A stretch of DNA of 64,000 bases from contig CBDBQB010000034.1 of the NCBI GenBank assembly GCA_965209105.1, positions 1-64,000 on the forward strand, read 5' to 3'. Position numbers and translations under genes: made by a program. This document shows, one piece after another, positions 32,689 to 41,394 of the stretch (position 1 is the first letter of the stretch; every line of letters begins with the position of its first letter). This DNA comes from JAAELZ01 sp965209105 (GTDB lineage: Bacteria; Pseudomonadota; Gammaproteobacteria; Arenicellales; Poriferihabitantaceae). The notes below the pieces were generated by a model that had not been told where the DNA came from, ran no database searches, and saw only the letters and a list, made by a program, of their open reading frames with translations.

Positions 32689-33021
32689 TTATTTTTCGCT
32701 AAAATGTTTCGCCAAAGCATCAGAATTCTGAGCAATCTTATTTTTTAACTTTTGACTTGCACGGAATGTTACCACACGCCGAGCGGAAATCGGCACTTCT
32801 TCGCCGGTTTTAGGATTGCGTCCGGGACGTGGACTTTTGTCGCGTAATAAAAAGCTACCAAAACCAGAGATTTTTACCGCTTCGCCCGACTCCAAGGAAA
32901 CCCTGATTTCCTCGAAAAATTGATCGATCAGTTCCTTTGCTTCACGCTTATTGAAGCCGACCTCGTCAAATAGTGCTTCTGCAAGCCTTGCTTTAGTTAC
33001 TGTCATATTGGTATCTGTCAT
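32689..33021 (-). CDS. ihfA: Integration host factor alpha subunit
   Basis: IHF-alpha pairs with IHF-beta and bends DNA sharply at specific sites. The 110-residue protein has the HU/IHF core: VTKARLAEALFDEVGFNKREAK, FGSFLLRDKSPRPGRNPKTGE (the DNA-intercalating beta arm with its Pro) and RRVVTFRASQKLK. The start at 33021 gives MTDTNMTVTKARL; an inner ATG at 33006 is an alternative. It follows pheT, the conserved order. Confidence 0.95.
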   Translation of the reverse strand: MTDTNMTVTKARLAEALFDEVGFNKREAKELIDQFFEEIRVSLESGEAVKISGFGSFLLRDKSPRPGRNPKTGEEVPISARRVVTFRASQKLKNKIAQNSDALAKHFSEK

Positions 33022-33062
33022 TTCAAATTTATGCTCCGATCATAAATAATAAATAAAATACA

Positions 33063-35477
33063 CTATTCGCGTAGGGTTGCGCCGAATTGAGCCTTAAGCG
33101 AATCTAACAAATCATCGATTAGCTTATCAACCATTCCACTCGTGAGGCTTTCCGACTCCGACTGCAACGATAGGCTAAATGCCAGGCTCTTATACCCTGA
33201 TTTAATATTGTCACCGCTATAAATATCAAATATTTCGCATTTTTTCAATAACTTCCCGGTATTTTCGCGAATTTCTTTCAATATATCGCCTGCAAGCACA
33301 CTTTCTTTGACCACGAGGGCTAAATCACGTGTTGTTTGGGGGAATTTCGATAAGTTGGAAAACTCAGCCAACGGCCGCATTAACAAAGCTTGCAAATCAA
33401 TTTCGGCCACAACATAAGCTTGGTTTAAATCAAAATGTTGCTGTACGCTGGGGTGTAATGTGCCAACAAACCCGATCACCTGATCCTCCAAGATAAGCGT
33501 TCCAGATTGCCCGGGATGCAAGGCAGGATGATCCGCAGTTTGGCGAATTTCAAGCTTCCCACCTAAGCCAATACGATCAAACAAAGTATCTAGATCACCC
33601 TTTAAATCGTAAAAATCTGACTGACGTGCGTGACCCGACCAAAAGGTGTTATTGGCCGCTCCACCTGCCACCAGTGCCAGCTTGCTTGTTTCACTCGCGC
33701 CAGTATCTTCCTTGTCATCGACCTTGGCTTGGGTGCTAAAAATATTGCCCATTTCAAATAGTCGAATCTGGCTGTGTTGGCGTTGTTCATTAGCCCGGGC
33801 TGCGTTCAATAATCCTGGCAAAATACTTAGGCGCATTTGCGACATATTACTCGCAATTGGATTTGCAAGATTGAGCATATCTTGATCCTTCCGGTCTTGC
33901 CCCACCACTGCGCGCTGATCGGCTGGGTCGATAAAGCTATATGAAACAATCTCTCGATATTTAGCGCTGGCTAGCCAACTTTTAAGCGTATACGGTTCAA
34001 TCTGCGTTTCGGCTAGAACAAAGGGCTGTGCGCGCAGTTCTGGTGGGTTCGGCTCGATTTTGTCCAAGCCTTCTAAACGCCCGATTTCCTCAACCAAATC
34101 ATGCTCTGCCGTCACATCAAATCGCCAGCTCGGTCGAGTTACTGACCAAGGCGAGGTCTCGTCATTCACGACCATTTGCAAATCACGCAAATGCTGCGCA
34201 ATCGCTTGATCAGTGACCGCTAAACCTAAAACATCTCGCACGCGCTGCGGTCGGAATGTAATGGTTTCGACCGATGGTAAATTGGCTTGATCGACTTGAT
34301 CAATAACAGGCCCACATTCACCTCCAACGATCTCTAGCAATAAACCCGTGGCGCGCTCTATCGCTGTGACTTGCAGCGACGCATCGACGCCCCGCTCAAA
34401 TCGATGCGAAGCGTCAGTATGCATGCCGAGCATGCGTGCCTTACCCGCAATCGCAAGTGGCGAAAAATGCGCCGCTTCCAGTAAAATACTGCTTGTTTTA
34501 TCGTCAATTTCAGAATTAGCACCACCCATAATACCCGCCAGTGCAATGGGCTTTTGCGCGTCGGCAATAAGCAACATTTTAGCATCTAGCTCGATGTCTT
34601 GCCCATCAAGCAAGCCCAGCTTTTCGCCAGGCTTAGCCATTCTGACGATGATCTCCTTATCGATTTTATCCAAGTCAAACGCGTGCATGGGCTGCCCCAA
34701 TTCAAGCATGACATAATTGGTCACGTCAACCACTGGAGAAATGCTCCGCACGCCAAGCCTACGCAACTTTTCCTTCATATAATCAGGCGTTTGTGCGGAT
34801 AAATCGATGTTCTTGATAATTCGACCAGCGTATCGTGGACAAGCTTCTGGCGCCTGTAGGCTGACCGCTATATAGTCATCAATGCTCGCCGGAATAGCGG
34901 GTACCTCCAGCGCATTCAATGGCGTTTTTGACATCGCAGCGATATCTCGCGCGACCCCCAAGATACTCAGACAATCCCCTCGATCAGGGGTTAAATCGAT
35001 ATCAATCGACACATCATCTAAACCCAAGTATTCTTCAATCGCCACACCCACGGGCGCCCCGGCATCTAAACTCATCAGGCCACTGGACTGATCTTCCAAG
35101 CCTAGTTCTGAGGCCGAACAAATCATCCCCGACGAGGCAACGCCTCTAACTTCTTGTTTAGCAATCTTCGTGCCGCTGGGCAATATCGCACCCGACAAGG
35201 CGACCGGCGCGACCAAACCTTCAGCGGCATTGGGGGCACCACAGACAATAGTTAAATTAGCCTTACCCCCGACATCTACTTTGCACACATTGAGCTTATC
35301 TGCGTCTGGGTGCTTGGCGATCCCTACAATTTTACCCACCACGACTTTGTCGCCGAGCCGGGGTTGCGGAGTAACCGTTTCGACCTCAAGCCCGGCTTGA
35401 GTGAGTAGTTCGGCCAGCGCTTCGGTAGATATTTCAGGAGACACCCATTCGCGTAACCACGATTCACTGATGATCAT
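33063..35477 (-). CDS. pheT: Phenylalanyl-tRNA synthetase beta subunit
   Basis: PheT is the large subunit of the (alpha-beta)2 enzyme that charges tRNA-Phe and edits mischarged Tyr. The 804-residue protein has the N-terminal tRNA-binding OB domain (VVGKIVGIAKHPDADKLNVC), the B3/B4 editing region, the B5 domain (ITFRPQRVRDVLGL) and the synthetase-like core with EEIGRLEGLDKI. It ends in the FDX-ACB anticodon-binding domain (FPQTTRDLALVV). Length is usual (E. coli 795). It follows pheS by 49 bp. Confidence 0.96.
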   Translation of the reverse strand: MIISESWLREWVSPEISTEALAELLTQAGLEVETVTPQPRLGDKVVVGKIVGIAKHPDADKLNVCKVDVGGKANLTIVCGAPNAAEGLVAPVALSGAILPSGTKIAKQEVRGVASSGMICSASELGLEDQSSGLMSLDAGAPVGVAIEEYLGLDDVSIDIDLTPDRGDCLSILGVARDIAAMSKTPLNALEVPAIPASIDDYIAVSLQAPEACPRYAGRIIKNIDLSAQTPDYMKEKLRRLGVRSISPVVDVTNYVMLELGQPMHAFDLDKIDKEIIVRMAKPGEKLGLLDGQDIELDAKMLLIADAQKPIALAGIMGGANSEIDDKTSSILLEAAHFSPLAIAGKARMLGMHTDASHRFERGVDASLQVTAIERATGLLLEIVGGECGPVIDQVDQANLPSVETITFRPQRVRDVLGLAVTDQAIAQHLRDLQMVVNDETSPWSVTRPSWRFDVTAEHDLVEEIGRLEGLDKIEPNPPELRAQPFVLAETQIEPYTLKSWLASAKYREIVSYSFIDPADQRAVVGQDRKDQDMLNLANPIASNMSQMRLSILPGLLNAARANEQRQHSQIRLFEMGNIFSTQAKVDDKEDTGASETSKLALVAGGAANNTFWSGHARQSDFYDLKGDLDTLFDRIGLGGKLEIRQTADHPALHPGQSGTLILEDQVIGFVGTLHPSVQQHFDLNQAYVVAEIDLQALLMRPLAEFSNLSKFPQTTRDLALVVKESVLAGDILKEIRENTGKLLKKCEIFDIYSGDNIKSGYKSLAFSLSLQSESESLTSGMVDKLIDDLLDSLKAQFGATLRE

Positions 35478-35526
35478 CGAGCCACCTTATAGTAAAAATC
35501 TTTGAGCTGAAGCGTAATCACAATGG

Positions 35527-36555
35527 CTAAGCCTTAAACTGTTTCAAAAAATCAATGTCGTTTTCAAAAAATAAGCGCAAGTCATTGACGCCATAACGCA
35601 GCATTGCCAATCGTTCTACGCCCATGCCGAAGGCGTAACCGGTATACACCTCTGCATCAATTCCGCCTTGCTTTAAAACCTCAGGATGAACCATTCCACA
35701 ACCCAATATCTCAATCCAACCGGATTTTTTACATATTCGACAGCCCGCTCCTTCACAAAACACACATTCAATATCGACTTCAGCTGAGGGCTCCGTAAAA
35801 GGGAAGTAGGATGGACGAAAACGCACCCCGAGATCTTTTTCGAAATAGGCTTGCAAAAAATGAATCAACACACCCTTTAAATCCGCAAACGAAATGCCTT
35901 CATCGACCGTCAGGCCTTCAATTTGATGGAACATCGGTGTATGGGTCACGTCTGAATCACATCGATATACTCTCCCCGGCGCAATGACCTGAATAGGCGG
36001 CTGGGTATGATGCATATAACGAATTTGCACCGGCGACGTGTGAGTACGCAGCACGGTACTTTCATCTATATAGAAGGTATCGTGCATCGCACGAGCCGGA
36101 TGGCTTTGAGGAATGTTTAAGGCTTCAAAGTTGTAGTATTCTGTCTCGATCTCGGGCCCAGTTGCAATGGTGAAACCAATGCGCGTAAAAATATCTTCCA
36201 TGCGTTTAATCGTTTGGCTGATCGGATGAATCGAGCCACTGAACTCGCCATTCCTACCCGGCAAGCTCACATCTATCTTTTCACTGTTTAGTTTTTCATT
36301 TAGCGCCGAGAGTTCTAGCGATATACGCTTGGTTTCAAGCTCAGTTTGCACCGCATTGCGAACCCCATTAACCTCATTACCAAAGTTTTTACGCTCCTCA
36401 TGTGGCAAGCTTCCAATTCGCTTGAGCTGCTCAGTTATTCGGCCTTTCTTGCCGAGGTACTCGACTCGAAACTGCTCGAGTTCTGCAAGCGTTTCAAGTT
36501 GGCTGATCCGCGCGAGCGCATCTGTCTGAAGTTCATTTAATGAGGTGGTGTTCAC
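35527..36555 (-). CDS. pheS: Phenylalanyl-tRNA synthetase alpha subunit
   Basis: PheS carries the class II active site. The 342-residue protein has an N-terminal coiled coil, motif 1/2 elements in HPARAMHDTFYI and HTSPVQIRYM, and motif 3 in YAFGMGVERLAMLRYGVNDLR. Length is as usual (E. coli 327). A strong terminator-like hairpin lies between rplT and this gene, suggesting attenuation of pheST. Confidence 0.96.
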   Translation of the reverse strand: MNTTSLNELQTDALARISQLETLAELEQFRVEYLGKKGRITEQLKRIGSLPHEERKNFGNEVNGVRNAVQTELETKRISLELSALNEKLNSEKIDVSLPGRNGEFSGSIHPISQTIKRMEDIFTRIGFTIATGPEIETEYYNFEALNIPQSHPARAMHDTFYIDESTVLRTHTSPVQIRYMHHTQPPIQVIAPGRVYRCDSDVTHTPMFHQIEGLTVDEGISFADLKGVLIHFLQAYFEKDLGVRFRPSYFPFTEPSAEVDIECVFCEGAGCRICKKSGWIEILGCGMVHPEVLKQGGIDAEVYTGYAFGMGVERLAMLRYGVNDLRLFFENDIDFLKQFKA

Positions 36556-36569
36556 GTATCGTTACGCCT

Positions 36570-36611
36570 TCATTTGAGAAATAAAAAAGGGAAGGCTTTG
36601 GCCTTCCCCAT
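36570..36611 (-). other. Possible Phe-rich leader peptide overlapping the pheST attenuator
   Basis: A 13-codon minus-strand ORF reads MGKAKAFPFLFLK, with three Phe codons, and runs exactly through the terminator hairpin before pheS. E. coli pheST is controlled by a Phe-rich leader peptide (pheM), but there the peptide precedes the terminator. No ribosome-binding site precedes this ATG, so it may be coincidence. Confidence 0.2.
36580..36610 (-). terminator. Intrinsic terminator / candidate attenuator between rplT and pheS
   Basis: On the minus strand GGGAAGGC pairs with GCCTTCCC around CAAA and is followed by TTTTTTATT. It is a textbook intrinsic terminator, placed between rplT and pheS. That matches the location of the pheST attenuator in enteric bacteria, so it could partly separate ribosomal-protein and synthetase expression. 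Confidence 0.8.
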
Positions 36612-36663
36612 TTTTATAGTTGCTTGAACAAGCTGTCCAGTTCGGACGGTAAATGAGGCGAAT

Positions 36664-37023
36664 CTATGCTGCGAGCGCAGCCTTAGCGCGCTCTGCCAGA
36701 TCACTGAACGCTGCTTTATCGTGCACAGCGATATCCGCCAACACTTTGCGATCAAGTGAAATTTCCGCCTTGCTTAAGCCATTCATAAATCGACTATAGC
36801 TGAGCTCATTAATACGAGCAGCGGCATTGATTCGTGCAATCCAAAGACGTCGAAATAGTCGCTTACGCTGTTTTCGATCGCGGTAAGCATACTGCCCTGC
36901 TTTGGCAACGGCTTGCTTGGCTACTTTATAAGTACGGCTGCGCGCCCCTCGATACCCTTTCGCTTGCGCGAGGACTTTCTTGTGGCGACGTTTTGCGGTG
37001 ACTCCGCGTTTAACTCGTGGCAT
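36664..37023 (-). CDS. rplT: Ribosomal protein L20
   Basis: L20 is an early 50S assembly protein that binds 23S rRNA and, in E. coli, represses its own operon. The 119-residue basic protein has MPRVKRGVTAKRRHKKVLAQ, RSRTYKVAKQAV, QRKRLFRRLWIARINAA and SYSRFMNGLSKA. It lies 18 bp after rpmI. Confidence 0.97.
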   Translation of the reverse strand: MPRVKRGVTAKRRHKKVLAQAKGYRGARSRTYKVAKQAVAKAGQYAYRDRKQRKRLFRRLWIARINAAARINELSYSRFMNGLSKAEISLDRKVLADIAVHDKAAFSDLAERAKAALAA

Positions 37024-37041
37024 GGTTCGCTCCTGTAATGT

Positions 37042-37239
37042 CTAGGCGTAAGGTAATAATCGTTTGATCGCAGCATGATCGTTCTTATGAACGAGATCAG
37101 CTTCGCGCAAATGACGCTTACGTTTAGTGGACTTCTTGGTCAAGATATGACGCAAGTGCGATTGAGAACGCTTGAATTTGCCAGAGCCCGTTTTTTTAAA
37201 ACGTTTGGCTGCGCCTCTATTTGTCTTTAATTTAGGCAT
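37042..37239 (-). CDS. rpmI: Ribosomal protein L35
   Basis: The 65-residue basic protein reads MPKLKTNRGAAKRFKKTGSG and then KRSQSHLRHILTKKSTKRKR, the L35 signature. It lies between infC and rplT in the conserved order infC-rpmI-rplT, in which L20 binding to the mRNA controls rpmI and rplT translation in E. coli. Confidence 0.97.
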   Translation of the reverse strand: MPKLKTNRGAAKRFKKTGSGKFKRSQSHLRHILTKKSTKRKRHLREADLVHKNDHAAIKRLLPYA

Positions 37240-37320
37240 AAAAACCCCGAGTATTTATTTAATTCGATACACTGCGCGGTGACAATCGCCCTAGCCGTTA
37301 AGCTGGACCCTTGACACGCT

Positions 37321-37839
37321 TTACCTTTTAATTGGCGCGAGTACCATTACCATTTGACGACCTTCAAGCAACGGCGTGGCCTCTACCGTTGAAAATTCTT
37401 CAAGGTCATCACGAATCCGTTCTAACATTTCAAGTCCTAGTTCACGATGTGCCATCTCTCGGCCTCTAAAACGCATCGTTACTTTGGTCTTGTTTCCTTC
37501 TTCTAGAAACTTCGTCAGATTTTTAAGCTTAACTGCATAATCTCCGACATCCGTTCCCGGACGAAATTTTATCTCTTTAACTGTGGTTTGCTTTTGATTT
37601 TTTTTCGATTCTTGACGTTTTTTGCGCTCGTTAAATACCTGTTTGCCATAATCTAAAATTCGGCATACAGGCGGTTCGGCATTGGGCGAAATCTCAACGA
37701 GATCTAGCCCCGCATCGCTGGCTTTTTGGAGTGCTTGAGCTAGGGAAACGATACCCGTTTGCTCACCTTTGTCGTCAATTAATCGTACAGGATCTGATCG
37801 TATTTGATCATTAATGGTGGCCTGCTTTTTTTTAGCGAT
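37321..37839 (-). CDS. infC: Translation initiation factor IF-3, with ATC start codon
   Basis: IF3 binds the 30S subunit, prevents premature subunit joining and checks the start codon. The minus-strand frame encodes TINDQIRSDPVRLIDDKGEQ near its start, then LDLVEISPNAEPPVCRILDY, EIKFRPGTDVGDYAVKLKNL and a C-terminus ending VMVLAPIKR: a full 172-residue IF3. No ATG or GTG lies at the N-terminus. The Shine-Dalgarno GAGG is 8 bases before ATC GCT AAA, so initiation is probably at AUC. E. coli infC uses AUU, which lets IF3 repress its own translation, and the same logic would apply here. It is cotranscribed with thrS upstream. Confidence 0.92.
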   Translation of the reverse strand: MAKKKQATINDQIRSDPVRLIDDKGEQTGIVSLAQALQKASDAGLDLVEISPNAEPPVCRILDYGKQVFNERKKRQESKKNQKQTTVKEIKFRPGTDVGDYAVKLKNLTKFLEEGNKTKVTMRFRGREMAHRELGLEMLERIRDDLEEFSTVEATPLLEGRQMVMVLAPIKR

Positions 37840-37895
37840 GTTTAAATCCTCAATTAAAGTTTAGAAAAGTGAAGCGGTGGTGATTTTAAGTTAAA

Positions 37896-39818
37896 TCACG
37901 TCAAAGTATCTAACGTTAATCCAACATCATCTAAGTGCTGTAAAAGCGCTGAAATGGACATCGCACCGAGGTCTTCACCTTCTCTGCTTCGTACCGCAAC
38001 TTGATCACTCTCAAGCTCTCGATCTCCTGTCACCAAAAGATAAGGAATACGGCTAAGCGTGTGCTCGCGGATTTTAAAGCCGATCTTTTCATTTCTCAAG
38101 TCAGAAATGACCCGTATACCCCTATTCTTCAACTTTTCTTCGACTTTTTGCGCATATTCACGCTGACTATCGGTAATTGTCATCACGACCACTTGAATAG
38201 GCGCCAACCACAATGGAAATTTACCCTCATGATGCTCGATTAAAATACCGATAAATCGCTCGAAAGAACCCAAGATGGCACGATGCAACATCACCGGAAT
38301 TTGTTTGTTTCCCTGCTCGTCAATATAAGAAGCGTCGAGCCTGCCCGGCATCGAAAAATCTACCTGAATCGTGCCGCATTGCCAGACGCGTCCAATGCAA
38401 TCTTTGAGCGAAAATTCGATCTTAGGGCCATAAAAAGCGCCCTCACCCGGCAGCAAATCCCATGGCAAGTTTTTCGCGTCTAGCGCGCTTGCCAGTGCGG
38501 CTTCAGATTTATCCCAATCCTCGTCAGATCCAACGCGCTGCTCAGGGCGCGTAGATAAACGATAAATCACTTCCTCAAAGCCCAATGCTCGATAAATATC
38601 GTGTAAAAAATCTATAAAGTCCGCGACTTCTGACTGAATTTGCGCTTCTGTACAGAAAATATGACCATCGTCTTGTACGAAGCCACGTACTCGCATCAAA
38701 CCATGCAATGCGCCTGATAGTTCGTTGCGATGACACGAGCCAAATTCTGACAAACGCAGCGGTAAATCACGATAACTTTTCAGACCTTGATTAAACACCT
38801 GCACATGACAAGGGCAATTCATCGGCTTGATCGCAAAAGTTCTATTTTCAGACGCGACCGTGAACATACTATCGCCAAATTTATCAGCATGACCCGAGGC
38901 TTCCCACAAGGACATATCCACCACTTGAGGTGTATTGATCTCCTTATAGCCGCGCCGCGCTTGCTCACGTCCAACAAAATCACGCAAGACTTTGTATAAA
39001 GCCCAACCCTTTTCATGCCAAAACACCATGCCGGGGGCTTGTTCTTGCAAATGAAATAAATCCAGCTGTTTGCCAATTTTACGATGATCGCGTTTTTCTG
39101 CTTCGGCCAAGCAATGTAAATACTGCTTGAGCTGCTTCTTGTCTGGCCAAGCAGTGCCATAAATGCGTTGCAACATTTCATTATTTGAATCGCCCCGCCA
39201 ATAGGCGCCAGCGACTTTGGTTAATTTAAAACCCTGGCCCAGCTTCCCCGTGCTGGGCAGGTGTGGGCCGCGACAAACGTCGAACCACTCACCCTGACGA
39301 TAAATCGATACTTCCTCATCTTCCGGAATAATGTCTTGGATGATTTGAACTTTATATGTTTCACCAATCTCACTAAACACCTTGATCGCCTCGGCTCTGT
39401 CCAGCACTTCGCGCTGAATCGGCAGATCGCGTTTGACGATCTCATGCATACGCACTTCAATCTGCTTGAGATCATCTTCCGTAAAAGGAATTTCTCGCGC
39501 AAAATCGTAATAAAAGCCGTCTTCGATCGCAGGTCCAATCGTCACTTGCGTGCCCGGATACAACTCTTGAACGGCTTGCGCCATTACGTGTGCGGCATCG
39601 TGCCTGATTAACGTTAAGGCTTGTTCGTCACGCGAGGTAATGATTGACACCTCAGCATCATGTTCGACCATAAAACTGGCGTCGACCAATTCGCCATCGA
39701 CTAAGCCTGCGAGGGTTGCCTTAGCAAGACCAGGACCAATATCTGTGGCGATGTCCATGATTGTTACAGAATGCTCAAACTCACGTTTGGAGCCATCGGG
39801 AAGGGTGATTTCGGGCAT
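37896..39818 (-). CDS. thrS: Threonyl-tRNA synthetase
   Basis: ThrRS charges tRNA-Thr and edits Ser. The start at 39818 gives 640 residues beginning MPEITLPDGSKREFEHSVTI (TGS domain); an upstream in-frame ATG at 39905 adds unlikely sequence. The editing domain has HDAAHVMAQAVQELYP, the catalytic class II core has MNCPCHVQVF with the zinc-binding Cys, and motif 3 is in HRAILGSFERFIGILIEH. A C-terminal anticodon-binding domain follows. Length matches E. coli (642). It is the first gene of the thrS-infC-rpmI-rplT-pheST-ihfA run. Confidence 0.97.
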   Translation of the reverse strand: MPEITLPDGSKREFEHSVTIMDIATDIGPGLAKATLAGLVDGELVDASFMVEHDAEVSIITSRDEQALTLIRHDAAHVMAQAVQELYPGTQVTIGPAIEDGFYYDFAREIPFTEDDLKQIEVRMHEIVKRDLPIQREVLDRAEAIKVFSEIGETYKVQIIQDIIPEDEEVSIYRQGEWFDVCRGPHLPSTGKLGQGFKLTKVAGAYWRGDSNNEMLQRIYGTAWPDKKQLKQYLHCLAEAEKRDHRKIGKQLDLFHLQEQAPGMVFWHEKGWALYKVLRDFVGREQARRGYKEINTPQVVDMSLWEASGHADKFGDSMFTVASENRTFAIKPMNCPCHVQVFNQGLKSYRDLPLRLSEFGSCHRNELSGALHGLMRVRGFVQDDGHIFCTEAQIQSEVADFIDFLHDIYRALGFEEVIYRLSTRPEQRVGSDEDWDKSEAALASALDAKNLPWDLLPGEGAFYGPKIEFSLKDCIGRVWQCGTIQVDFSMPGRLDASYIDEQGNKQIPVMLHRAILGSFERFIGILIEHHEGKFPLWLAPIQVVVMTITDSQREYAQKVEEKLKNRGIRVISDLRNEKIGFKIREHTLSRIPYLLVTGDRELESDQVAVRSREGEDLGAMSISALLQHLDDVGLTLDTLT

Positions 39819-40033
39819 AATAGTTGACCTCTTTTCAGTGGCGCCCCACACTAAAGGGCGCTTGGTGTCAAAATGGTTCGTTAATAATACCTGCCAGTAT
39901 TTCATTAACGCCTAATATTTTCTCCAATATACAAATTTCTCAGCTGAATTTACAAAATACGGAAAAAATAGGAAACAAGCAAATATTTATACACGCAAAA
40001 ACTGCGTAAATAACTGATTATATTACCTAAATT

Positions 40034-40110
40034 TGGTAGGCACGTCCAGATTCGAACTGGAGACCCCCACCATGTCAAGGTGGTGCTCTAACCAACTGAG
40101 CTACGCGCCT
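40034..40110 (-). tRNA. tRNA-Val (GAC)
   Basis: The minus-strand 77-nt sequence forms a cloverleaf. The acceptor stem pairs AGGCGCG with CGTGCCT, the D arm has GCTCAGTTGGTTAGAGC, the anticodon loop CTTGACA gives anticodon GAC, and the T arm carries GTTCGAATC. ACCA is encoded at the 3' end. It stands alone upstream of thrS. Confidence 0.95.
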
Positions 40111-40236
40111 GAAAATTCAGAGCGCGAAGTGTACACAGGATACCCTAGGGGTTCAATCGTATTCACCCGCATGAAGAAAATATTTAAACGCATCTCCAGC
40201 AAGTCATATTGAAGACCCATACCGCCCCACAGCATT

Positions 40237-41385
40237 TCAGTTGACACCATCGTGACAAAAAAATCTTATCGCTTGTCGAGGGCTCAAACGAAGAGGTTTT
40301 GGGCGTCGGTAGGCTTGCGTTAAATACGTTTTAGCCAGTAATTGATAGCTTTCACCGAGCGTTGATTCCAGCACCTTCTGGTATAAAAAAACTGCGCCCT
40401 TCCGATCACCCTCAATATCCAAGGCCTTGGCAAGTGAAAAATTGAGCACAGCACGCCGCGCCTCTTCTTTTTCTAGCACCAGCAATGAAGACAAATTTTC
40501 TTTATCCGCCAATTGAGCATCGGCATGGCGCCCAGCTTCAAATAACCATTGGCGCGCGTCTGGGTCGAGTTCAGCAACGTTAAACTTCGCGATATCGCGC
40601 CTGACGTTGGTCGCCCTGCCACAAAACAAATTAAGTGTAATGGCTTGCTTTGCCAACGATATCGGCCGTTTCACTGCATTAAGATGTTCGCCCAAATCGG
40701 CAAGCAAACATATCGCAGACTTTTCCCAGGGTAGCTCCCTGATCAGGCTGCGCGCGGCCTCGTAGCCGTAATCCGCTGATTCTCGTACCGCGCTTTCAAG
40801 CAAGGCACGACCCGTTGATTGATTGGCCTTAAAGGCTAAGTAGCGTTTAATCCACCACCCGCCCGATTCGTCGCTGCGGACGTAATGCTCGAACAATCCC
40901 AGCGCGAGCGCAATATCTGGATGACCGGGCGCTTGGGCTTCAATAGCTTGCAACAAAGGAAGGCTCTTATTAGCCAGTTTAATCGCACGAAAAATTCTGC
41001 CAGAAGCGAAGTTCATTCTTGCGGTGTGAAACAATACATTTGCTCGGTTAATCTTTGCTTGTAAGTGATTCGGTTCAGCAGAGAGATTTGAAATATTGTG
41101 GTCTAGCGCATCTAAGGCAGCCGTTTGCGCAGCCCGATCATCCCGATCAAAACCGCGCTTCCAAACAATGACTTCGCTTAGAAAATCACTCAACACTGCG
41201 CCCCGCTGATCTTGAATGCTCGGCAGCAACAATCGCGCTTGCTCATATTCCTCAAGATACAATGCGCGCGTTAAGTCAAAAACCGGACTATTCGTACACG
41301 CGCCCGCGATATTGGGCGCAATCAAGAAAACCCCTGCCGCGCAAATACCCGCCCTCACGGTGCTTGAAATTCGGTCGATTATCAC
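40237..41385 (-). CDS. Exported helical-repeat (TPR-like) protein of unknown function
   Basis: The 382-residue protein starts with a signal peptide (AGICAAGVFLIAPNIAGA, cleaved before Cys-Thr, so possibly a lipoprotein-like site). It then consists almost wholly of paired helices. Repeats resembling TPR units occur around residues 45-75 (ALYLEEYEQARLLLP), 105-150 (INRANVLFHTARMNFASGRI) and 310-360 (ALDIEGDRKGAVFLYQKVLE). No catalytic motif is visible. It follows miaA closely (9 bp), where hfq is found in E. coli. It is probably a periplasmic scaffold; no function can be assigned. Confidence 0.7.
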   Translation of the reverse strand: MIIDRISSTVRAGICAAGVFLIAPNIAGACTNSPVFDLTRALYLEEYEQARLLLPSIQDQRGAVLSDFLSEVIVWKRGFDRDDRAAQTAALDALDHNISNLSAEPNHLQAKINRANVLFHTARMNFASGRIFRAIKLANKSLPLLQAIEAQAPGHPDIALALGLFEHYVRSDESGGWWIKRYLAFKANQSTGRALLESAVRESADYGYEAARSLIRELPWEKSAICLLADLGEHLNAVKRPISLAKQAITLNLFCGRATNVRRDIAKFNVAELDPDARQWLFEAGRHADAQLADKENLSSLLVLEKEEARRAVLNFSLAKALDIEGDRKGAVFLYQKVLESTLGESYQLLAKTYLTQAYRRPKPLRLSPRQAIRFFCHDGVN

Positions 41386-41394
41386 ATCAATCCG

